Shown piece by piece: positions 1 to 4,653 of a stretch of 12,643 nucleotides of DNA. Source of the DNA: Sulfurimonas sp. (GTDB lineage Bacteria > Campylobacterota > Campylobacteria > Campylobacterales > Sulfurimonadaceae); the NCBI GenBank assembly GCA_022712775.1, contig JAFLJZ010000177.1, forward strand, positions 1 through 12,643, given 5' to 3'. How positions within the stretch are numbered: position 1 is the stretch's first letter; every line of letters begins with the position of its first letter. Under the pieces are notes generated by a model that was not told the origin of the DNA, searched no databases, and saw nothing but the letters and a program-made list of their open reading frames with translations. The position numbers and the translations under genes were made by a program.

Positions 1-137
1 AATACATCTTCTTCAGAAGTAGTGTCTGAAATATCACTTTCTTCATTAGGTGTTTCTTCTGTCAAATCTACATCATCAAGTGCATCAATATCATCGGCTG
101 CACCGTCCATTAAGGCATCTAATTCTTCTTGAGTCAT
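1..137 (-). CDS. cheZ: Probable chemotaxis phosphatase CheZ, N-terminal fragment
   Basis: This is the first 45 codons of a minus-strand gene that runs off the left edge of the window. It starts at the ATG at 137-135, with a GGAGA ribosome site just upstream. The protein begins MTQEELDALM and continues with a very acidic, low-complexity stretch rich in Asp, Glu, Ser and Thr. The Q-E-E-[LI]-D-A-L motif at the extreme N-terminus is typical of flagellar switch-associated proteins (FliM and FliN carry SQEEIDALL-like motifs). From memory, the MTQEELDALM form matches the CheZ-like phosphatases of Campylobacterota, which dephosphorylate CheY-P. The catalytic part lies outside the window, so CheZ rests on the N-terminus alone; a FliM/FliN-family protein is the alternative. 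The gene is divergent from the PHP gene, with 76 bases between the start codons. Confidence 0.55.
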   Translation of the reverse strand, partial: MTQEELDALMDGAADDIDALDDVDLTEETPNEESDISDTTSEEDV

Positions 138-183
138 ATATGTTTCTCCATGATAAAGATTCTATAAATTAATTATTTAACAC

Positions 184-189
184 TATAAT
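184..189 (+). promoter_or_regulatory. -10 box for the PHP phosphatase gene
   Basis: A perfect TATAAT lies 24 bases upstream of the ATG at 214, in the very AT-rich gap between the divergent genes. No convincing -35 box is visible. That is usual for housekeeping promoters in Campylobacterota, which rely on the -10 box and upstream AT-rich periodicity. A weaker TAGAAT on the opposite strand (164-159) could serve the CheZ-like gene. Confidence 0.55.
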
Positions 190-213
190 ATCATAAATAA
201 GATAAATGAGAGA

Positions 214-999
214 ATGAAAATGATTGTTGACTTACATAACCATACTGTAGAGTGTAATCATGCCCAAGGCACGATAGAAATGTACATAGAAGAAGCGATA
301 AAGCAAAATACAAAAGTCTTCGGATTTTCAGAACATGCGCCTATGGATTTCGATCCTAAATATCGTCTTAGTTTCGAGAAAATGAAAGCCTACGAGAATG
401 CAGTTTTATCAGCAAAAGAAAAATATAAAGACAAAATAGAAATACTCTTAGCCTATGAGGTTGATTACCTTGAGGGACACATGGATAAACGTGTTTTAAA
501 TGCTAATGTTGATTACCTTATAGGTTCTGTACATTTTATAGATAAATGGGGATTCGACAACCCTGAATTTATTGGAAAATATAAAGATGAAGATATAGAT
601 GAGATTTGGACAAAATATTTTAATACGATTGAGGATATGGCAAAATCAAAACTATTTGATGTTGTAGGACATTTAGATTTGATAAAAGTTTTTAAATTTA
701 TGCCAAATAAAAATATTTTAGACATAGCAAAGAATGCACTTCAAGCAATCAAAGATTCCGACATGGTTTTGGAAATAAATATGGCAGGATATAGAAAACC
801 TGTAAAAGAAGCCTACCCTTCTAAAGAACTTTTACAAGTTGCTTTTAAACTTGGTATTCCTATCACATTTTCATCTGATGCACATGCACCAGAACAAGTA
901 AGTTTATATGCAAAAGAGATTGTAAAACTTGCACGAGATGTAGGCTATACAAAGTGTGCAACATTTAACAAAAGAAAGAGAAAAATGCTAGATTTTTAG
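214..999 (+). CDS. hisJ: PHP-family histidinol-phosphatase-like phosphoesterase
   Basis: A complete 261-residue protein of the PHP metallophosphoesterase superfamily, close in length to HisJ-type histidinol-phosphatases (about 260-280 residues), which make histidinol in histidine biosynthesis. The metal-ligand motifs appear in the expected order: DLHNH (H8, H10), C-N-H (H16), S-E-H (E40, H41), Y-E-V-D (E82), G-S-V-H (H107), G-H-L-D (H153, D155) and S-S-D-A-H (D222, H224). It is a soluble protein with no signal peptide. The ATG at 220 is a credible alternative start: the purine run GAGAGA (208-213) sits 6 bases upstream of it and the protein would then begin MIVDLHNH. No other his gene is nearby, and Campylobacterota often encode a bifunctional HisB. 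The true substrate may therefore be another phosphate ester; the superfamily is certain, the substrate is not. Confidence 0.85.
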   Translation: MKMIVDLHNHTVECNHAQGTIEMYIEEAIKQNTKVFGFSEHAPMDFDPKYRLSFEKMKAYENAVLSAKEKYKDKIEILLAYEVDYLEGHMDKRVLNANVDYLIGSVHFIDKWGFDNPEFIGKYKDEDIDEIWTKYFNTIEDMAKSKLFDVVGHLDLIKVFKFMPNKNILDIAKNALQAIKDSDMVLEINMAGYRKPVKEAYPSKELLQVAFKLGIPITFSSDAHAPEQVSLYAKEIVKLARDVGYTKCATFNKRKRKMLDF

Positions 1000-1115
1000 C
1001 GAAAAACTGCAAAACTTAATTCCTTAAATTTTTGATTATTAATGAAAGTCAGTATTATTAGCTAAGCTTATTAAATTTTAATAAATAACTTATCTATACT
1101 TAAAGTTACATATAG

Positions 1116-1121
1116 TATAAT
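1116..1121 (+). promoter_or_regulatory. -10 box for the small coiled-coil gene pair
   Basis: A TATAAT hexamer within an AT-rich stretch lies 42 bases before the ATG at 1164, implying a leader of roughly 35 bases. The rest of the 164-base gap after the PHP gene (1000-1163) is AT-rich with short palindromes but no convincing terminator or other gene. Confidence 0.5.
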
Positions 1122-1163
1122 CTTATTCACTAAAAACTTTGTAAACAAATTAAAGGAAATCTA

Positions 1164-1430
1164 ATGAAAAAAATAATCTTAACTGTATTAAGTGCTACCT
1201 TACTCCTAGCATCTACTGCAATAATTACTGAAAAACCAACAAAAACAGACGCTCATAAATCACTAAATGAGAGATTAGCTGAGAAACAAAAGCTTAGAAA
1301 AGCTAAAATTGAAGCAGAAATAGCAAAAAAAGAGTTAGCTAGAGTCGAACAAACTAAACTTAGAGAAAATAAAATTCAAGCAGTAGATGCTGAGCTTAAA
1401 GAAAAAGCACAACATAGAGCAGAAGCATAA
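1164..1430 (+). CDS. Small exported coiled-coil protein, function unknown
   Basis: An 88-residue protein with a clear start: AAAGGAA lies 6 bases before the ATG, in the same arrangement as trxA. Residues 1 to about 19 form a signal peptide (MKK, then a hydrophobic core of Ile, Leu, Val and Ala ending A-S-T-A). The mature part is short and highly charged, rich in Lys, Glu, Ala and Arg, with no Cys, Trp or Pro after about residue 26. It should form a single long helix or coiled coil in the periplasm. There is no lipobox cysteine, so it is not a lipoprotein. I do not recognise a family. The next gene overlaps its stop by one base and encodes a similar protein, so the two probably act together, perhaps as a hetero-oligomer. 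No enzymatic function is suggested. Confidence 0.75.
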   Translation: MKKIILTVLSATLLLASTAIITEKPTKTDAHKSLNERLAEKQKLRKAKIEAEIAKKELARVEQTKLRENKIQAVDAELKEKAQHRAEA

Positions 1431-1708
1431 TGAAAGCAATTATACTTAGTATTCTTAGTGTAGGTCTATTATTAGCTGCAACTCCGGCAGAGAGAGAAGC
1501 CAAACTTCAAAATGTTGTTGATATGAATATAAAACACACAGATAGAATCGAAAAAAGAATTTCTAAAATTGAAATTGAACTTGAAAAAAAAGCAAAACAA
1601 AGAGCTGAAAAAGCAAAGTTACTTGAAGCAAAAATCAAAAAGCGTGATGACGACCTTCAAGTAAAAGCTGCTGCAAGAGAAAATCGCAATAACGGTTCAG
1701 GACTATAA
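1430..1708 (+). CDS. Second small exported coiled-coil protein, paralogue of the preceding one
   Basis: A 92-residue protein whose ATG overlaps the upstream stop codon (TAATG), indicating translational coupling; its own ribosome site is weak. Residues 1 to about 20 form a signal peptide with the same pattern as the upstream protein (I-I-L-x-x-L-S-x-x-L-L-L-A). Cleavage is likely near A-A-T-P-A. The mature part is again nearly all Lys, Glu, Ala, Arg and Asp with spaced Ile/Leu/Val residues, predicting a continuous amphipathic helix, and ends in a flexible N-N-G-S-G tail. Both proteins share K-x-K-x-R-A-E-like segments, so an old tandem duplication is likely. No known family is recognised. A stem-loop directly after the stop suggests the pair forms its own two-gene transcript. 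Confidence 0.72.
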   Translation: MKAIILSILSVGLLLAATPAEREAKLQNVVDMNIKHTDRIEKRISKIEIELEKKAKQRAEKAKLLEAKIKKRDDDLQVKAAARENRNNGSGL

Positions 1709-1710
1709 GT

Positions 1711-1739
1711 TACTAAGAGTTTTTAACTCTTAGTCTTTA
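1711..1739. terminator. Hairpin after the small coiled-coil pair
   Basis: A perfect stem ACTAAGAG (1712-1719) pairs with CTCTTAGT (1727-1734). The stem can extend by two T-A pairs, leaving a 3-base loop. It starts 4 bases after the stop codon. The downstream T-run is short (CTTT), so this is a weak intrinsic terminator for the plus strand. The symmetrical stem could also stop a leftward transcript. Confidence 0.55.
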
Positions 1740-1769
1740 GCATTCAAATAAAAGCAATCTTCCTCTTCT

Positions 1770-1862
1770 CTAAATCAAATCATAATATTCATCAATAAAC
1801 TCTTTAAATTTAGTTATACCAACCTCATATAATAATTTGCTGATATTATACAAATCATTAGT
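1770..1862 (-). pseudogene. Possible gene relic or unrecognised short transcript
   Basis: On the minus strand a 30-codon open stretch reads as protein-like, with a charged/hydrophobic pattern such as L-L-Y-E-V-G-I-T-K-F and F-I-D-E-Y-Y-D-L-I, and ends at a TAG at 1772-1770. It has no ATG or GTG, and the only TTG lies inside the promoter-like arm of the inverted repeat. It could be the C-terminal remnant of a decayed gene, or chance in AT-rich DNA. It is reported because this 241-base gap otherwise holds only the hairpin and the inverted repeat. Confidence 0.2.
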
Positions 1863-1914
1863 TTAAAAAATTATTTATATAAATAAAGTCTCTTTTAAAC
1901 TAATAATTTGTATA
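1847..1914. repeat. 22-bp inverted repeat carrying outward-facing promoter elements
   Basis: The left arm (1847-1868) and right arm (1893-1914) are inverse complements at 21 of 22 positions, separated by 24 bases. The mismatch is C1856 against A1905. Read outward, both arms run TTTTAAACTAAT, then ATTTGTATA, and continue into a -10 box: TATACT on the plus strand (1911-1916, toward trxA) and TATAAT on the minus strand (1850-1845, away from trxA). The element may be a duplicated promoter, a two-site operator or the remnant of a small mobile element. The symmetry is directly visible; the function is inferred. Confidence 0.6.
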
Positions 1915-1916
1915 CT
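1911..1916 (+). promoter_or_regulatory. -10 box for trxA
   Basis: TATACT lies 34 bases upstream of the trxA ATG, at the outer end of the right arm of the inverted repeat. A transcript starting near 1923 would have a leader of about 27 bases that includes the AAAGGAA ribosome site (1937-1943). Confidence 0.5.
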
Positions 1917-1949
1917 ACTTGCAAATATAAAATATTAAAGGAAATATAA

Positions 1950-2270
1950 ATGGGAAAATATTTAGAATTAACAGCAGGCGATTTTGAAGCAACACTTAGT
2001 GAAGGTGTATCTTTAGTAGACTTTTGGGCTCCATGGTGTGGACCTTGTCGTATGATTGCTCCAATTATCGAAGAATTAGCTGAAGATTTCGATGGAAAAG
2101 CTAAAATTTGTAAGGTAAATACTGATGAAGAACAAGATATCGCTGTTAAATTTGGTATTCGTTCAATTCCAACTATCATGTTTTTTAAAGATGGTGAGAT
2201 GGTAGACCAAGTTGTTGGTGCACAATCTAAACAAGCTTTAGCTGATAAAATAAACGGTCTTTTAGCGTAA
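1950..2270 (+). CDS. trxA: Thioredoxin
   Basis: A 106-residue cytoplasmic thioredoxin of normal length (E. coli TrxA has about 108 residues). It reduces protein disulfides and is itself reduced by TrxB using NADPH. The active site is W-C-G-P-C at residues 29-33 (C30 and C33). The buried acid D24 precedes it, and the cis-proline loop is I-P-T at 73-75. The start has a good ribosome site (AAAGGAA, 6-base spacing) and follows its own -10 box. The gene is followed by a thioredoxin-fold membrane protein and then trxB, so substrate protein and reductase are encoded together. A perfect 12-bp stem-loop lies 22 bases after the stop. Confidence 0.97.
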   Translation: MGKYLELTAGDFEATLSEGVSLVDFWAPWCGPCRMIAPIIEELAEDFDGKAKICKVNTDEEQDIAVKFGIRSIPTIMFFKDGEMVDQVVGAQSKQALADKINGLLA

Positions 2271-2292
2271 TTTCTAACAAGATTCTTCAACC

Positions 2293-2322
2293 AAGGAAAA
2301 AAGGTAAAAGCCTTTTTTCCTT
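2293..2322. terminator. Perfect 12-bp hairpin after trxA
   Basis: AAGGAAAAAAGG (2293-2304) pairs perfectly with CCTTTTTTCCTT (2311-2322) around a 6-base loop. If only the inner GG/CC pairs and their neighbours form, the T6 run in the right arm could act as the U-tract of an intrinsic terminator, attenuating read-through from trxA into the next gene. The hairpin also lies inside the upstream open frame of that gene and contains the only ribosome-site-like sequence there, so translational control is an alternative. Confidence 0.5.
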
Positions 2323-2356
2323 CTCAGCCCTTCTCGCTTCTTTTTTCGGTACAGCA

Positions 2357-2776
2357 ATGATTGCTATAGCCTTTGCTTACTTTAACTACAAATTTTCAGA
2401 ATATAAGTTTATTGATTTTAACGATATGATTTTTTATGAAAAAAGTGAAGTATTTCAACCAAAAGCTGAAAAATACATAATTATTTTTTACTCATCAAAA
2501 GAAAAGGGAACTATGGATAAATTAGCACATACAAACCTTAACCTTCCAATATTAGCCATTGATTATTATAATACTGTACGTGAAAATACTACTACAACAA
2601 CCTTTTTAAGGAGTGGTACAAAAAATTCTTTGCTCTTTATTCAAAGATTTAACATTTATGAGTCCCCATCTATTTTCTTTATAAAAAAATCAACAGAGAC
2701 TCTTTATAAACAAGATAGTATGATACGTAAACTAGATAATTTAAATGAACTATCAAAACAAATCAATACTTTATAA
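2357..2776 (+). CDS. Membrane-anchored thioredoxin-fold protein lacking CXXC
   Basis: The given start is the only ATG, and yields 139 residues. The frame stays open back to 2249. Codons from 2282 to 2356 encode a basic segment (Q-P-R-K-K-G-K) followed by a hydrophobic stretch that continues into the first residues after the ATG. Together they make a convincing N-in membrane anchor, so the real start is probably upstream at a non-standard codon such as ATT 2282 (164 residues). The remainder looks like a thioredoxin fold: a strand at 40-46 (Y-I-I-I-F-Y-S), a strand at 65-70, and a cis-proline-like loop at P104. That loop matches TrxA as F-x-I-x-x-x-P-x-I-x-F-x-K. The position where TrxA has WCGPC reads S-S-K-E-K, and the protein has no cysteine, so it cannot do thiol-disulfide exchange. 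It sits between trxA and trxB, 13 bases before the trxB start. The family is not recognised beyond the fold. Confidence 0.65.
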   Translation: MIAIAFAYFNYKFSEYKFIDFNDMIFYEKSEVFQPKAEKYIIIFYSSKEKGTMDKLAHTNLNLPILAIDYYNTVRENTTTTTFLRSGTKNSLLFIQRFNIYESPSIFFIKKSTETLYKQDSMIRKLDNLNELSKQINTL

Positions 2777-2777
2777 C

Positions 2778-2784
2778 AAAGGAA
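2778..2784 (+). promoter_or_regulatory. Ribosome binding site fixing the trxB start
   Basis: AAAGGAA lies 5 bases before the ATG at 2790 and just after the upstream stop codon (2774-2776). It favours this start over the in-frame ATG at 2745, which has no ribosome site, would overlap the upstream gene, and would add 15 residues absent from thioredoxin reductases. Confidence 0.8.
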
Positions 2785-2789
2785 CCTCA

Positions 2790-3737
2790 ATGTCAGGAAT
2801 TTTAGATTGTGCAATTATAGGTGGTGGACCAGCTGGACTTACTGCTGGACTTTATACCACACGTGGTGGACTTGAAAATGTAACTATGTTTGAAAAAGGT
2901 ATGCCTGGTGGACAGATTACAAACTCTTCAGAGATAGAAAATTATCCTGGTGTGACAGGTGAAATCACAGGTATGGATTTAATGAATCCTTGGCCTGAGC
3001 AATGTCAAAAGTTTGGTTTAAAACATGAAATGGTGAATGTTACTCGTGTAACAAAATCTGCTGAACTTTTTACTATTCATAAAGAAGATGGAACGACAAC
3101 TGATGCACGCAGTGTAATCATTGGAACTGGTTCATCACCAAGACGTGCTGGATTTTCTGGAGAAAATGAACTTTTTGGTAAAGGAGTTAGTACCTGTGCA
3201 ACCTGTGATGGATTTTTCTATAAAGGAAAAGAAGTTGCGGTAATCGGTGGTGGTGATACAGCTTTAGAAGAAGCATTATACTTAGCAAAAATATGTTCAA
3301 AAGTTTATATCATTCATCGTCGTGATACTTTTCGTTCAGCTCCAAACACAATAGAGAGAATCAAAAGAACTGAAAATATTGAACTTGTTTTAAACTCATC
3401 TCCACACGAAGTATATGGCGATAAAATGGGTGTAACAGGTCTTAAAGTTATAAATAAAGAAAATGAAATTCGAGATATAGTTGTTCCAGGTGTTTTTACC
3501 TTTGTTGGAAATGATGTAAACAATGAAACACTTATCCAAGAAGATGGTAGTTTTCTTTGTGATATGAATGAACAAGGTCAAGTAATTGTGGATATAAGTA
3601 TGAACACTAATGTGCACGGACTTTTTGCAACAGGTGACATGAGAATCGCAGCTCCTAAACAAGTTGTAAGTGCAGCAGGAGATGGTGCAGTAGCCGCACT
3701 TCAAGCTATCTCTTTTGTGGATGAGTTACTAAATTAA
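2790..3737 (+). CDS. trxB: Thioredoxin reductase (NADPH)
   Basis: A 315-residue FAD-dependent reductase of the low-molecular-weight type (E. coli TrxB has about 320 residues). It passes electrons from NADPH through FAD and a redox disulfide to TrxA. Motifs in order: FAD dinucleotide fold G-G-G-P-A-G (11-16); the P-G-G-Q-I loop (39-43); redox-active C-A-T-C at 136-139; a second nucleotide fold G-G-G-D-T-A (153-158); the NADPH 2'-phosphate motif H-R-R-D (176-179); and the C-terminal FAD contact T-G-D (281-283) with [11 protein letters not shown] (290-300). All key residues are present. It is co-directional with trxA and probably partly co-transcribed with it. Confidence 0.96.
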   Translation: MSGILDCAIIGGGPAGLTAGLYTTRGGLENVTMFEKGMPGGQITNSSEIENYPGVTGEITGMDLMNPWPEQCQKFGLKHEMVNVTRVTKSAELFTIHKEDGTTTDARSVIIGTGSSPRRAGFSGENELFGKGVSTCATCDGFFYKGKEVAVIGGGDTALEEALYLAKICSKVYIIHRRDTFRSAPNTIERIKRTENIELVLNSSPHEVYGDKMGVTGLKVINKENEIRDIVVPGVFTFVGNDVNNETLIQEDGSFLCDMNEQGQVIVDISMNTNVHGLFATGDMRIAAPKQVVSAAGDGAVAALQAISFVDELLN

Positions 3738-3748
3738 ATAAAAAAAGG

Positions 3749-3764
3749 AGTTCCATTGGGAACT
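3749..3764. repeat. Small hairpin after trxB
   Basis: AGTTCC and GGAACT form a perfect 6-bp stem around ATTG, 12 bases after the trxB stop and directly after an A-rich tract. There is no U-run right behind it; the nearest T6 is at 3794-3799. It is therefore a poor intrinsic terminator. It shares the GGGAAC arm with the REP-like hairpin about 95 bases further on, so the two may belong to one repeat type. Confidence 0.4.
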
Positions 3765-3820
3765 AGGTTTAGAGGTAAAAGAGGTGTTCTTGCTTTTTTG
3801 TATTGTTGATAACTATATTT

Positions 3821-3829
3821 TGATATAAT
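3821..3829 (+). promoter_or_regulatory. Extended -10 promoter for dapB
   Basis: TGATATAAT combines a perfect TATAAT (3824-3829) with the TGn extension, the strongest promoter signature in the window. TTGTTG at 3803-3808 is a possible but close-spaced -35. Transcription would start near 3836, giving a leader of about 47 bases that contains the hairpin at 3844-3864. Confidence 0.7.
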
Positions 3830-3840
3830 GCGTGTAATAT

Positions 3841-3868
3841 GTATTCCCAAGCTAAGCGTGGGAACGAT
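3841..3868. repeat. REP-like palindrome in the dapB leader
   Basis: TTCCCA (3844-3849) pairs with TGGGAA (3859-3864). Inside, GC pairs with GC across one mismatch, leaving a TAA loop. The core, GTATTCCCA, GCTAAGC, GTGGGAACGAT, resembles a REP family (TTCCCACGC...GCGTGGGAACGA) that I recall as scattered in many proteobacteria and associated with RAYT (IS200/IS605-like) transposases. No such transposase is in the window. The hairpin ends 5 bases before the AGGGAG ribosome site of dapB. Confidence 0.5.
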
Positions 3869-3882
3869 AGGGAGAAAGTGGT

Positions 3883-4653
3883 ATGATAAAAGTTGGTGTA
3901 TTTGGTGCGAGTGGTAGAGTTGGTAAACTTCTTTTAGAAGACCTTAAAGTTACTCCAGAGATGAGTGTTAGTACGGTTTATGTGAGAAATGAATTAAATT
4001 TTTCTATAGACCCTTCTATATTAATCACTATGGATATGAAATCATTTTTAAGTGCCTGCGATGTTGTAATCGACTTTTCATTACCTGATGCTTGTGAAAC
4101 ACTTCTTGAAACTGCTATGTCTACACCTAAACCATTAGTTATAGGCACAACAGGATTAAATACACATCAACTCAACCTCTTAAAAAATGCAAGTGAAGTA
4201 ATGCCTATACTTTATGCTACAAATATGTCACTCGGTGTTGCACTTTTAAACAAGCTCGTATACCAAGCTTCAGCAGCCCTTCAAGGCTTTGACATAGAAA
4301 TAGTAGAAATGCACCATAAACATAAAAAAGATGCTCCTAGTGGTACTTCACTTACTTTAAGTGAGTCTGCTGCACGTGGTCGAGGTTTAGATATAAATAA
4401 AGTTCGTGTAAGCGGAAGAGATGGAAATATTGGAGAACGTACAAAAGATGAAATTGCTGTAATGGCGCTTCGTGGTGGTGACATTGTTGGTCGACATACT
4501 GTAGGTTTCTATAATGATGGTGAATTTATAGAGTTGAATCACACAGCAACTTCAAGAAACACTTTTTCTAAGGGTGCTATTAGAGCTGGTGGTTGGTTAG
4601 CGGATAAAGAAGCAGGTCTTTATTCTATATCTGATTGTTTAGAACTCAACTAA
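3883..4653 (+). CDS. dapB: 4-hydroxy-tetrahydrodipicolinate reductase
   Basis: A 256-residue cytoplasmic enzyme, slightly shorter than E. coli DapB (273), that reduces hydroxy-tetrahydrodipicolinate with NAD(P)H on the route to diaminopimelate and lysine. The N-terminal nucleotide fold reads G-A-S-G-R-V-G (8-14). G-T-T-G at 88-91 and the A-T-N-M-S motif (112-116) line the active site. The signature [12 protein letters not shown] (144-155) carries catalytic H144/H145 and K148. G-R-H-T-V-G-F and the L-N-H-T-A-T-S-R segment complete the C-terminal domain. The ATG has AGGGAG 8 bases upstream. The gene has its own strong promoter and ends in a 4-base overlap with the convergent pflA. Confidence 0.96.
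   Translation: MIKVGVFGASGRVGKLLLEDLKVTPEMSVSTVYVRNELNFSIDPSILITMDMKSFLSACDVVIDFSLPDACETLLETAMSTPKPLVIGTTGLNTHQLNLLKNASEVMPILYATNMSLGVALLNKLVYQASAALQGFDIEIVEMHHKHKKDAPSGTSLTLSESAARGRGLDINKVRVSGRDGNIGERTKDEIAVMALRGGDIVGRHTVGFYNDGEFIELNHTATSRNTFSKGAIRAGGWLADKEAGLYSISDCLELN

Noticed and set aside
1068..1085. AT-only near-palindrome (TTATTAAATTTTAATAA-like) before the small gene pair
   Set aside because: With no G-C pairs it would not form a stable terminator, and such symmetry is common in DNA this AT-rich. It is more likely part of the AT-rich upstream promoter region.
2256..2290. Frameshift fusion of trxA to the following membrane thioredoxin-like gene
   Set aside because: The -1 frame is open across the trxA stop, but T-CTT-TTA is not a proper slippery heptamer and the hairpin is about 28 bases away, too far to stimulate frameshifting. 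A non-standard start is simpler.
2745..2789. Longer N-terminus for trxB starting at the ATG at 2745
   Set aside because: There is no ribosome site, it overlaps the upstream gene by 32 bases, and it adds residues not found in thioredoxin reductases. ATG 2790 has AAAGGAA at good spacing and starts just before the FAD motif.
3314..3704. Minus-strand frames opposite trxB, including a Cys- and His-rich 102-codon one
   Set aside because: They are complementary-strand shadows of a strongly conserved trxB. The richness in Cys, His, Thr and Tyr comes from the complement of trxB codons, and there is no promoter or ribosome site.
3756..3809. 17-codon peptide starting at TTG after an AAGGAG site downstream of trxB
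   Set aside because: The ribosome site and start lie in the 3749-3764 hairpin, the peptide has no recognisable features, and such short frames are expected by chance.
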